A stretch of 42,215 nucleotides of DNA from CAXKXX01 sp964059975 (GTDB taxonomy: Bacteria; Pseudomonadota; Gammaproteobacteria; Enterobacterales; Enterobacteriaceae): positions 1 through 42,215 of the forward strand of contig CAXKXX010000008.1 in the NCBI GenBank assembly GCA_964059975.1. The letters run 5' to 3'. Positions 19,062 through 28,650 of the stretch are shown here, one piece after another. Positions within the stretch are counted from its first letter, which is position 1, and each line of letters starts with the position of its first letter. The translations under genes were made by a program, and so were the position numbers. Under the pieces are notes generated by a model. The model saw nothing but the letters and a program-made list of their open reading frames with translations, was not told the origin of the DNA and did no database searches.

Positions 19062-20444
19062 ATGAAAATAATTATTCTTGGTGCAGGTCAAGTCGGAGGC
19101 ACGCTGGCTGAAAATTTAGTCGGAGAAAAGAACGATATCACCGTCGTTGATAACGATTTTAATCGTCTCCGTCAACTACAGGATAAATTTGATCTTAGAG
19201 TAGTGCATGGGCATGGATCCCACCCCTGCGTACTGCGGGAGGCAGGTGCAGAAGATGCAGATATGCTAGTCGTGGTCACCAACTCCGACGAAACTAACAT
19301 GGTTGCTTGCCAGATCGCTTATTCACTATTTCATACTCCCAACCGCATTGCACGCATACGTTCTCCTGACTATATCCGGGAGTCCGAGAGGTTATTTCAA
19401 CCGGAGGCTGTGCCGATCGACTACCTCATTTCACCGGAACAACTAGTGATCGATTATATCTATAAGCTTATTGAATATCCGGGTGCATTACAAGTAGTAA
19501 ACTTTGCCGAGGGCAAGATTAACATCGTAGCGGTAAAAGCCTACTATGGTGGACCTCTTGTGGGTAATGCACTATCTGCACTGCACGAGCACATGCCTCA
19601 TATCGAAACCCGTGTTGCCGCTATTTTTCGGCACGACACACCTATTCGACCGAGAGGATCAACTATTATTGAAGCGGGAGATGAGATTTTTTTTGTTGCC
19701 GCCTCACATCACATACGTGCCGTAATGAGCGAACTACAGCGTCTAGAAAAGCCTTACAAGCGTATTATGATTGTAGGTGGAGGTAATATTGGAGCGGGGC
19801 TAGCGCAACGGTTAGAAAGATATTATAACGTGAAATTGATTGAGCGCAATCAGAAACGCGCGAATGCATTAGCAGAACAACTGCATGCTACTACTGTATT
19901 TTATGGAGACGCCTCTGATCAAGAGCTTTTAGCAGAAGAACACGTTGAACAAGTAGATGTATTTATCGCTATCACTAATGATGATGAGGCTAACATTATG
20001 TCTGCTATGCTAGCTAAAAGGATGGGTGCCAAGAAAGTAATGGTACTAATTCAGAGGCGTGCCTACGTTGATTTAGTACAAGGCGGCGTAATCGATATCG
20101 CTATTTCACCACAGCAAGCAACAATTTCAGCATTATTAAGTCATGTAAGAAAAGCAGACATCGTCAGTGTTTCTTCATTACGACGCGGTGTGGCCGAAGC
20201 GATCGAAGCTATTGTTCACGGAGATGCAAGTACTTCAAAAGTGGTAGGTCGGACTGTAGAAGAAATTAAATTACCATCGGGTACTACTATCGGCGCCATT
20301 GCGCGCGGCGATGAGGTTATTATCGCTAACCGTAGTAGTAAAATTGAACAGGGCGATCATGTTATTCTATTTATTACTGATAAGAAATCTGTCCCCGACG
20401 TGGAACGGCTTTTCCAGCCAAGCACCTTTGATTGGGTGCCATAA
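19062..20444 (+). CDS. trkA: Trk potassium uptake system, NAD-binding regulatory protein TrkA
   Basis: Peripheral membrane protein that gates the TrkH/TrkG K+ channels. It has 460 residues against 458 in E. coli, in two tandem RCK units. The first Rossmann fold begins MKIIILGAGQVGGTLAENL, and the second has VGGGNIGAGLAQRLE near residue 238. Each is followed by a C-terminal sensor subdomain. All glycine motifs are intact. It ends the def-fmt-rsmB-trkA group, and mscL, next in E. coli, is missing. The channel subunit is not in this window. Confidence 0.96.
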   Translation: MKIIILGAGQVGGTLAENLVGEKNDITVVDNDFNRLRQLQDKFDLRVVHGHGSHPCVLREAGAEDADMLVVVTNSDETNMVACQIAYSLFHTPNRIARIRSPDYIRESERLFQPEAVPIDYLISPEQLVIDYIYKLIEYPGALQVVNFAEGKINIVAVKAYYGGPLVGNALSALHEHMPHIETRVAAIFRHDTPIRPRGSTIIEAGDEIFFVAASHHIRAVMSELQRLEKPYKRIMIVGGGNIGAGLAQRLERYYNVKLIERNQKRANALAEQLHATTVFYGDASDQELLAEEHVEQVDVFIAITNDDEANIMSAMLAKRMGAKKVMVLIQRRAYVDLVQGGVIDIAISPQQATISALLSHVRKADIVSVSSLRRGVAEAIEAIVHGDASTSKVVGRTVEEIKLPSGTTIGAIARGDEVIIANRSSKIEQGDHVILFITDKKSVPDVERLFQPSTFDWVP

Positions 20445-21752
20445 CACCCTTTTAAGCTTTTCAGAACAGCCCTACTCCGATTAATCTGTTTCCGCTTAAC
20501 TGGTTCAAAATCACTTTGAAACTAGGGTTTTCTTCGGTATCTAGGGAAATGTTGATCGCAATAAAATTGCAACACTGTGACAACTAAGTAGTGAAGGCAT
20601 CAAATAAAGATTCTCTGACTATTAGAGTTTTTCTACGAAGCTAAAGCCCATTAGAAGCTAAATTGATACATCTACAATATTAGCTGTGTCGATTGAATCT
20701 CTTCAAATTCCTAGTAAAATATGCAATAACCTCAATAGTACTTTAGAATCTTTAGTTTTTCATAGAAGTTTTCTATAATAATAACATTACTGATTTTTTT
20801 TGGAAGAGTGATGTTTTGAATCAAGATCATTAAAAATATTTACTTAAGAAAATTAGCCTAATAAATCTGATCAGACACTTTAAAAATAGTAATCTACTAT
20901 AAAGTCACACAGTGCGCTTTACTAATTATTAAGATTGTACTGATAATTCAGTAAAATCGTAAAATACAAGTACAATAATTTTTAAAAATTATATTAACAA
21001 TTACACTATTCTAAGAGTATAATTTACTAGTATAGATTTAGAATCTAGAAAACCTTTTAAAAAACTTACTCTTCTGTAAATAAATGAGATATATAAAATT
21101 TATAAATAAAGAGAGTAGTCCTATTTTTATGGGCATTTATTAAAGAAAGTCATTTAATATCCAATACATCTTATGGCTCCTGATTAATTTATTCTACTCC
21201 TCAGAAAATAGGGGTCTATCTAGTAGATCATGAATTTTAAATAAACTAGCTATAGGTTTATAGATATAACCTAACTCTAGTGTATTGACTTGAATATCTC
21301 AATATTATTAATACAAAATAGGCAATTTAATAAGCTCTATGCTGCTTCTAATATTATTAGAATACAGTCATGCATATTTTTATTTTTAGGTTTTGTTTTA
21401 TATAGAAATCTCAAGATCAGTCTATAATCCTGAGGTCATAAGTTATAAAACTGCGTATGCTAATACGTATACAAAAATTGAATTTTTTGTTTATATTCAT
21501 GAATACTTGTACTACAATCTACATATCTTAACGTATAGACAACATTGGATAGGGTATTTAGAAATAAAATTTCTAGATTTTAATTACACAATTATACTAT
21601 TTACTGCTGTTAGGATAGAAAGCTATAAATATGCGATTGGTTCATGCCTTAATAATGTAGATAGTTATCATTAAATCTACTAACAGCGTCTTATGAAAAG
21701 GAGTATAAAAAAAGCATTTAAATACTTTAGTATATTTAATATATTAGAATTA

Positions 21753-21784
21753 TTTAATCCAGTTAATAATTTAACTGGATTAAA
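21753..21784. repeat. Perfect inverted repeat, 14-bp arms
   Basis: TTTAATCCAGTTAA pairs with TTAACTGGATTAAA across a 4-base loop. It stands in non-coding DNA with no adjacent gene to terminate. Confidence 0.8.
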
Positions 21785-22239
21785 ATTATCTATGAGATAT
21801 TTTTAATCGCTTTTCACGATAAATTTTAAATTAAATATAATTTAATTCGAAAGAACTACTAAATAAAATAGCTAATAATTTAATGGTACTTCTTTATGTA
21901 TTTATTTGATTATATAAACAAATATATCTTGATAAAATTATTTTAAATTTACTTCTATTTTAATAGGTACTTATATTTTTTATAAAAATACTTCGACTGG
22001 ATATTATTTTTAATAAAAGTAGCTATTTATATTCATATTATATTCATAAATTAGTTTCTTGTAATTTTTTATAAAAATTCGTAAAAATACGATATGTATA
22101 CAAAGTATTATTTTTTTAAAATTATTAAAAATCAATCGTTTACAAAAATTTATTTGTGATAAAGTATCGATAGTAATTTTTTATAATTAGCTTTAATTCC
22201 TAGTGCTTATATTTATATTAATATTTTTAAAAATTTCAA

Positions 22240-22276
22240 TATTGTATATACTTTAATATATAAAGTATATACAATA
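22240..22276. repeat. Perfect inverted repeat, 16-bp arms
   Basis: TATTGTATATACTTTA pairs with TAAAGTATATACAATA around the 5-base loop ATATA. It is non-coding. Confidence 0.8.
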
Positions 22277-22339
22277 AATAAAATGAATTTATATAATGCA
22301 TTTATATATTAAAAACCTTTAATTATTATATTAATTTTC

Positions 22340-22394
22340 ATTAATGATTATTTTTAATAAAACTTATTATATTTCTTAAAAAATAATCATTAAT
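22340..22394. repeat. Inverted repeat, 16-bp arms with 23-base loop
   Basis: ATTAATGATTATTTTT and its exact complement AAAAATAATCATTAAT flank 23 bases. Pure AT tracts contribute to the match, so it is less striking than its neighbours. Confidence 0.65.
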
Positions 22395-22884
22395 ATTTAA
22401 TAAAAATTTTGTATACATTATTGATTATAAGATTTTTTAAATCTTAATATAAAAATTATTATTAAATATTAATGATTTATGATATATCTTACTTCCTGAT
22501 ACTTTATATAATTTGCATATAAGTTAAATTCTGGTATAAATATACCACTTTAAGCACTTTATAAATTTTATTTTATAAAATTGTTTTTTATTTATATAAA
22601 AATTTGTATATATAATAAATAGTTGCCAGTTTTTAACTAAAGTTAAGTTTTCTAAATATGGCAATATGATTCAATCTTTTCCTTTCTTCGCGAATAGCGC
22701 ATGAAACCTTAGTTATCTTACTTAGAGTTTTTCATCAAAATACTAGTGCTAGATATAGACTACTTGATTCTATAGTACCAATATCCGGGTTGTGTGAATC
22801 GTTTGTCCATCTACTATTATATCAATAGTAACCTACTTCTTGAATCTAATTAGTTTTTATTATAAAGAATATGTGCTATCAATA

Positions 22885-24102
22885 TCACTGCAGCAACTTA
22901 CGTATAGTTAGTGTAGCATTCGTACCTCCAAATCCAAAACTATTAGACATCACAGTAATTAGTGGGCGCTCTATCGGTTGAGTTACAATATTCATACCCG
23001 CTGCGTGCACATCTAAATTTTTAATATTAATACTGGGTGCAATAAATCCGTGCTCAATCATCAATAGACAGTAAATCACTTCTTGAACACCCGCTGCACC
23101 TAGAGAATGCCCCGTCATCGCTTTAGTCGATGAGAGGGCCGGTATATTGTTACCAAAAACTTCACGGATTGACTCTAGTTCTTTGATGTCTCCAACCGGC
23201 GTGGAGGTACCGTGAACGTTTATGTAGTCAATAGGGGTGTCAATGCCTCTTAAAGCCATCTTCATACAACGTGCTGCACCTTCTCCTGATGGAGCTACCA
23301 TATCAGCTCCATCAGAAGTGGCGCCGTATCCGATAATTTCTGCGTAAATATTTGGGGCGCTGCGCGCGCGAGCATGTTCTAAATCCTCAACTACCACGAT
23401 TCCCCCGCCCCCGGCGATAATAAAACCATCACGTGCTATATCATAAGTACGAGAAGCTTGCTCTGGGGTGTCGTTATAATTAGTAGATAATGCTCCCATG
23501 GCGTCAAATTCACAAGCCATTTCCCAGCATAACTCTTCTCCTCCGCCCGCAAATACAATATCTTGTTTCCCTAATTGAATTAATTCCGCCGCATGGCCTA
23601 TACAATGTGTAGAGGTGGCACAAGCAGAACTGATAGAATAATTGACACCTCGAATTTTAAAAGGAGTGGCTAGGCAAGCAGACACTCCAGAAGCCATGGC
23701 TTTTGTCACCATGTATGGGCCAACTCCACGTAAACCTTTATTGCGCATACCAACAGATCCAGCTACCTGATTACGCGGTGACCCCCCCCCGGATCCGACT
23801 ACTAAACCAGTACGATCATTAGATACTTGATCTGGACTAAGACCAGAGTCTTTGATAGCATCTTTCATAGAAAGATAAGCATAAACAGATGCGTCACTCA
23901 TAAAACGCATTACTTTACGATCGATTAAACCGGTAGTATTCAACTTAACATTACCCCATACGTGACTGCGCATACCCGCATCCTTCAATTCCTGGGAAAA
24001 AGTAATTCCAGATCGGCCCTTTTTTAGATTTTCCCGAACTTCTTTCTGGTTATTTCCAATGCTAGATATAATACCTAAACCAGTAATTATTACACGTTTC
24101 AT
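22885..24102 (-). CDS. fabB: 3-oxoacyl-[acyl-carrier-protein] synthase I
   Basis: Condensing enzyme of type II fatty acid synthesis, required in E. coli for elongating unsaturated acyl chains. It has 405 residues against 406. The catalytic triad is complete: Cys161 in SSACATS, His297 in HGTSTPVGD and His332 in TGHSLGAAG. The start MKRVIITGLGIISSIGNN and GITFSQEL identify FabB rather than FabF. It stands alone between two deserts. In E. coli it is not near trkA or rplQ, so it was moved or its neighbours were lost. Its promoter region resembles that of E. coli fabB. Confidence 0.96.
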   Translation of the reverse strand: MKRVIITGLGIISSIGNNQKEVRENLKKGRSGITFSQELKDAGMRSHVWGNVKLNTTGLIDRKVMRFMSDASVYAYLSMKDAIKDSGLSPDQVSNDRTGLVVGSGGGSPRNQVAGSVGMRNKGLRGVGPYMVTKAMASGVSACLATPFKIRGVNYSISSACATSTHCIGHAAELIQLGKQDIVFAGGGEELCWEMACEFDAMGALSTNYNDTPEQASRTYDIARDGFIIAGGGGIVVVEDLEHARARSAPNIYAEIIGYGATSDGADMVAPSGEGAARCMKMALRGIDTPIDYINVHGTSTPVGDIKELESIREVFGNNIPALSSTKAMTGHSLGAAGVQEVIYCLLMIEHGFIAPSINIKNLDVHAAGMNIVTQPIERPLITVMSNSFGFGGTNATLTIRKLLQ

Positions 24103-24153
24103 TTAATACCTCTTCGATACTTACTTTTATTTACCTCAGTGATTTGGCATCGC

Positions 24154-24190
24154 ACTTTAGCGTACACTTGTACGTCGAACAAGTCTGATC
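24154..24190 (-). promoter_or_regulatory. fabB promoter overlapping FabR- and FadR-type sites
   Basis: On the minus strand, TTGTTC (24182-24177), a 17-base spacer and TAAAGT (24159-24154) form a sigma-70 promoter about 50 bases before the start codon. The spacer contains the palindrome CGTACAAGTGTACG (24161-24174), which matches the FabR operator form. GATCAGACTTGTTC (24190-24177) at its 5' side resembles a FadR site. The same arrangement is known for E. coli fabB and fabA. Whether fabR or fadR still exists is unknown. Confidence 0.7.
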
Positions 24191-25038
24191 GGTATTTTTT
24201 AATTGTATTTATCTTTAAGTCTCACTACTGGAGTAGTCTTCGGTTAAAACTCTAATGATTCTTTTAGTTTATCAACGATTTATCGATGAACTGCATTTAT
24301 ACCTAAGATACAATGTAAAATTAAAAATAAATAAACACATTTTTTAAAAAAACTCAATAAAACCTTTTCGTTAAAATTCTATAAGTAAGAATTAAATGCT
24401 CATGTATTTTTAAAAAAATTTTCACTTATACTGTTCTAGTATATTTTTTATAAAACTTTATTCATGCTGAGGGAATTAAATTTAAAAAAATTAAATCTTA
24501 ATCTCATATCAAAGTATTTATGATTTTATTTAAGCCTTAAACTAATTCCTGCATTTAATTTCTATAACTTATTTAATTTTTAAAAGTTTTCACTTTAGTT
24601 CGTTAATCTATAAGCGATCTCACTAAAAAATTGAATATTAATTGTATTAATGAACCTTAATCTTATTAGATTGTCGTCATTTTATAATTAAAAAGAAAGA
24701 TTAATATTACCCTCTAATTAAAGATGGGATATCATCATTAAAAATCTATACTAAGATATCAGAATTCTGGCTACACAGATCGAAAAATACAATCCTTAAA
24801 CGGTTTGGTTCATAAAAAATCTAAATTACTTTAGATCATCACAATATTTAGCTCTGTATTAACGCTTGTTTTATACTTCATGCAATCTCTTTACTATTAC
24901 TAGGTACCTACGCGATATATTAGGAGAATAAACTTAGTACATATATATGATTTTTTCAATCTATATCTATACTATCTGAATTTTCTCACAAAAGATTGAT
25001 GTTAACTAACTTGCATTGACTTACGTCATATTACTTTG

Positions 25039-25082
25039 AGTAAGTAATACAATTAACTTCAGTAAGTAATATAATTAATTTT
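25039..25082. repeat. Two tandem copies of a 22-bp unit
   Basis: Units at 25039-25060 and 25061-25082 both start AGTAAGTAATA and differ at three positions. The duplication is non-coding and partly diverged. Confidence 0.7.
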
Positions 25083-25429
25083 AGAAAAATATTACTGTTT
25101 ATATAGTAATAAAAAACTAGTTTTCTGATACTAAGTTTAATAACATCTAATTAGTATGAGCTACCTATTCCATTATATTAATAAAATAAATATGTTACAA
25201 TTTAATAGATAACAGTAAAAAATTAGTAAACTGAAATTGATAAAAATCATTATATAAAAATAAAGTTTTTTAAAAACCTTATTTTAAGGTATAGTATTAA
25301 TATATTTAAAAATTTTTAAGTAATTTATAAATTCATATAAAAACTCAGAAAATTTTTGAAAAAAATTAGCAGTGATCCTTATTAAAATTGAGAAATATAA
25401 AAAATCGTAAATACTACCAGTGCGTTATG

Positions 25430-25476
25430 AATCGATATTAATGTGTCTTATTTTATAAGACACATTAATATCGATT
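25430..25476. repeat. Perfect inverted repeat, 22-bp arms
   Basis: The arms at 25430-25451 and 25455-25476 are exact complements around a TTT loop. The left arm begins AATCGATATTAATGTG. At this length and with several G/C pairs, chance is an unlikely source even in AT-rich DNA. No gene or T run abuts it. Confidence 0.92.
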
Positions 25477-25553
25477 TATTCTATTCTTAGTATAATCTTG
25501 GCACTATTCCATTAATAGTAATCAATATCTAATATAAATTAGAGTATTATACT

Positions 25554-25590
25554 ATTTATCTTATCGTTTTTAAAAAACGATAAGATAAAT
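25554..25590. repeat. Perfect inverted repeat, about 18-bp arms
   Basis: ATTTATCTTATCG followed by a T run pairs with an A run and CGATAAGATAAAT. A realistic hairpin would leave a loop of a few T/A bases at the centre. It lies 78 bases from the 22-bp palindrome. Confidence 0.85.
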
Positions 25591-26029
25591 TCAAAAAAAA
25601 TAAAGTAATAAAAATAGAGTAGATTGTTATCTGTTACGCTGTAATAAAAAATTACTTCTCTATAAAATGTAAAAACAATTTTTTAGCTTTTAATTTTGTA
25701 AGACAAACTATAGTAAGCACAATTAAATACTTATAGCAAATAAATTAGAAATTTTTAGAAATTAATATTCTATTAATATTTATTAAAGAGTATTTTTGAT
25801 TCAAAAAAGAAAAAGCTTTTGTAAATTTTTGTATTTATTTTTAGTTTTTTAAAAAACGCAGTAGCTGTATGAATGTATATGAATTTAATTGTATTGGTTA
25901 TTTAGTTTCTTTTCTATTCATGTTAGAATAATTCAAAGAGGATTAAAAGATACATTAGGTGTGTATTTATTTTTTAATCGTTAAGCATATTTATTGCTTT
26001 ATTAGGTATATAGCCCCTAGTACTTTTAT

Positions 26030-26066
26030 ATCTCTTATTCTATCGTCACACGATAGAATAAGAGAT
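26030..26066. repeat. Perfect inverted repeat, 16-bp arms
   Basis: ATCTCTTATTCTATCG and CGATAGAATAAGAGAT flank the 5-base loop TCACA. The repeat is the centre of two facing spurious frames. Confidence 0.88.
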
Positions 26067-27159
26067 TTGTTTTTTGTTACACTGACGATGGTGATAGTCA
26101 CTATAAAAGAATCAGATGCTACTTTTAGTATAATGTTATCTCCTTCAGGTACTACGTATAGATCGATAATTAAACTCCTGAACATTTTAATAAACATAGA
26201 ATTTAGAATCTCAGTTCTAATTAGATAGTAGAAATAAACTAAATTAACTAATTTTCTATCACAGGAAATTTCTGATAGCTCTTATTTATAATAGGAAATT
26301 ACAATCTCATTCAAATTAGAGATTGATCAAAATTTCTGAAATATTTATCGATCTACTATTCTATTTTTCAGTTGTTTAAAATTAATACTTTGTGAATATG
26401 TACAATATCAAAAATAAAGATTTTTTTTATTATTCTAGAAAAGTCTATTTCAAGTTTGGTGCTGCATTTAAGTTTATTTTCTCAAAACGCCTTCACATTC
26501 AATAATTTTCTATCTGACTACTTTTAATTCATATCGAGTAAGTCAGGATTTTATACATTTATATTAGTTATTTAATTATTTAGATAAGTTTTATGTTTTA
26601 TATTAACATAATTAGTCTATCAGAATTAAGGATTAAAGATCCTGGTCTGTTGTTAAAATAAATGTTATTAAAATAATGTTATTAAAATAAAGTAACAAAA
26701 GTTAGCGGTTAAATAATTTATCTTTTATTTTTTGATTTCTGTTTATCTTAAACTAATACTATCTTTCTTTTATTATCTTTTATACAAACAGTTCTTTTTC
26801 TTGATTATCCATATTTAAAAATTTACTAAATTGGGGGTGATTGCATCGGATTCGTAATTATTAAATGGCATTAAGATCAGAGCTTAAATGTGATAATACC
26901 CGATCGAAAGAAAGTATTATTCACTCTAAAAGAGCTTCTTTATTGCAGTGCCAACTACTTCCCTACGCAGCTGAAGTTCCTATATGGAGCTTAAATCTTA
27001 TATAGTTAGCCAATAATCTATTTTTATACGGACCTGATTATCTGGAAGACTTTGTCGTCCCACACTCTTATGATTTGAAGCATATCAGGTGCCTCATGAA
27101 GCCACGGTTCTGCTATAGCAAACTCCAAGGATGGCGCACTGGATAAGAAGAGTGATATT

Positions 27160-27195
27160 ACGCCTAATATCCCGGGTTCCCGGGATATTAGGCGT
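27160..27195 (-). terminator. Strong hairpin just downstream of rplQ
   Basis: Arms of 17 bp, ACGCCTAATATCCCGGG and its complement, stand two bases apart, 8 bases beyond the rplQ stop. It is at the end of the alpha operon, where a terminator belongs. No U tract follows on the minus strand, so it may act as an mRNA 3' stabiliser or a weak terminator. Confidence 0.6.
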
Positions 27196-27202
27196 CTAGA
27201 AG

Positions 27203-27592
27203 TTACCGTGTAGTTTCCGCCTCTACTTTAATATTGGTGCGATCAACCAGCTCTATATAGGCCATTGGTGCATTATCTCCAGCACGGAAGCCACACTTTA
27301 GAATACGCGTATAGCCACCATATCGTGCGGTAAAGCGTGGCCCCAACTCATTAAATAGTTTTGCTACAATTTTATTATCTCGAGTACGAGCAAACCCCAG
27401 ACGTCGATTAGCTACGCTGTCGGTCTTTGAAAGAGTAATTAGTGGTTCGACAATACGGCGTAGCTCTTTTGCTTTCGACAAGGTCGTCTTTATTATTTCA
27501 AGACCGACCAAAGATCCGACCATATTACGAAACATGGCTTTTCGATGACTGCTGCTACGGTTTAATTGTCGACCGCTCTTACGATGGCGCAT
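27203..27592 (-). CDS. rplQ: 50S ribosomal protein L17
   Basis: Large-subunit protein near the exit tunnel. It has 129 residues against 127 in E. coli and begins MRHRKSGRQLNRSSSHRKAMFRNM, the family signature. It is the last gene of the alpha operon, 42 bases after rpoA. The C-terminus has a short acidic extension (KVEAETTR), as in enterobacteria. Confidence 0.97.
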   Translation of the reverse strand: MRHRKSGRQLNRSSSHRKAMFRNMVGSLVGLEIIKTTLSKAKELRRIVEPLITLSKTDSVANRRLGFARTRDNKIVAKLFNELGPRFTARYGGYTRILKCGFRAGDNAPMAYIELVDRTNIKVEAETTR

Positions 27593-27634
27593 GACCTTAT
27601 CCTTTTCTCAGTAAAGCCTAATCTTTTAATCCCG

Positions 27635-28624
27635 TTACTCATCAGAAATGCTTGCGGGGGGCCAGTTTTCTAGGCGCATGCCCAGAGATAGCCCCCTTGA
27701 GGCCAGAACGTCTTTAATCTCGGTGAGAGATTTTTTACCTAGATTTGGCGTTTTTAACAATTCCACTTCGGTGCGTTGTACTAAGTCGCCAATATAGTGA
27801 ATGGCTTCTGCTTTTAAACAATTGGCAGATCGGACCGTTAATTCTAGATCGTCAACAGGGCGCAGCAAGATCGGATCGAACTCTGGCTTATCTGGCTTTA
27901 CTTCCGGTTGATGCACGTCACGTAGATCAACGAAGGCTTCAAGTTGTTCGGCTAAAATAGTGGCTGCGCGACGTATCGCTTCTTCGGGATCGATTGTGCC
28001 GTTAGTTTCCATCTCAATTATTAACTTATCTAGGTCGGTACGCTGCTCCACGCGCGCTGCTTCAACATTATAAGCGATGCGCTCTACGGGGCTAAAGCAA
28101 GCGTCAATTAGCAGTCTACCAATTGGTCGCTCACTTTCTTCCGAGCGTATTCGGGCGGAGGCTGGCACGTATCCCCGCCCCCTCTGCACTTTAATACGCA
28201 TACTGATAGCGGCGTTTTCATCGGTAAGGTGGCATATTACATGCTGTGGATTGACGATTTCGACATCACCATCATGGATAATATCAGCTGCTATTACGGG
28301 GCCAATTCCGGATTTATTTAAGGTAATAATGACTTCATCTTTTCCCTGGACTCTTATTGCAAGCCCTTTTAGATTAAGAAGGATCTCTAAAATATCTTCC
28401 TGTACACCTTCTTTAGTACTGTACTCATGGAGCACACCATTAATCTCAACCTCGGTTACAGCACAACCGGGCATTGATGAAAGTAAAATACGGCGTAATG
28501 CATTTCCAAGCGTATGACCGAATCCTCGCTCTAAAGGCTCGAGGGTCACATGAGCATGCGTCGAATTAATTTGTTCGATATCTACTAGGCGTGGTTTTAG
28601 AAAGTCTGTCACAGAACCCTGCAT
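27635..28624 (-). CDS. rpoA: RNA polymerase alpha subunit
   Basis: Assembles beta and beta-prime through its N-terminal domain (about 1-235) and contacts UP elements and activators through its C-terminal domain (about 249-329). It has 329 residues, equal to E. coli. The C-terminal domain keeps LTVRSANCLKAEAIHYIGDL, including the DNA-contacting arginine equivalent to Arg265, and NLGKKSLTEIKDVL. This implies that promoter UP-element and activator contacts remain possible. It lies 26 bases after rpsD. Confidence 0.98.
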   Translation of the reverse strand: MQGSVTDFLKPRLVDIEQINSTHAHVTLEPLERGFGHTLGNALRRILLSSMPGCAVTEVEINGVLHEYSTKEGVQEDILEILLNLKGLAIRVQGKDEVIITLNKSGIGPVIAADIIHDGDVEIVNPQHVICHLTDENAAISMRIKVQRGRGYVPASARIRSEESERPIGRLLIDACFSPVERIAYNVEAARVEQRTDLDKLIIEMETNGTIDPEEAIRRAATILAEQLEAFVDLRDVHQPEVKPDKPEFDPILLRPVDDLELTVRSANCLKAEAIHYIGDLVQRTEVELLKTPNLGKKSLTEIKDVLASRGLSLGMRLENWPPASISDE

Positions 28625-28650
28625 TGTGTCCTCTCTTTGAAACTCGAGCT

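Larger units (their letters stand above)
20445..22884. other. 2.4-kb AT-rich desert between trkA and fabB
   Basis: No gene is supported. In E. coli mscL, arfA and zntR follow trkA, and I recognise none of them. A 93-codon frame at 21393-21674 has a low-complexity, AT-driven composition and no domain. Three perfect inverted repeats with 14-16 bp arms are listed separately. Confidence 0.65.
24191..27159. other. 3-kb AT-rich desert between fabB and rplQ
   Basis: No supportable gene. Two facing frames at 25959-26228 (plus) and 25991-26197 (minus) overlap each other across a palindrome and have no recognisable domain. The stretch near 26820-27160 is less AT-rich and may be a more recent ruin, but I could not assign it. 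Inverted and direct repeats are listed separately. Confidence 0.65.

Noticed and set aside
21393..21674. A 93-codon frame in the trkA-fabB desert
   Set aside because: It is AT-driven in composition, has no family resemblance or ribosome-binding site, and is isolated.
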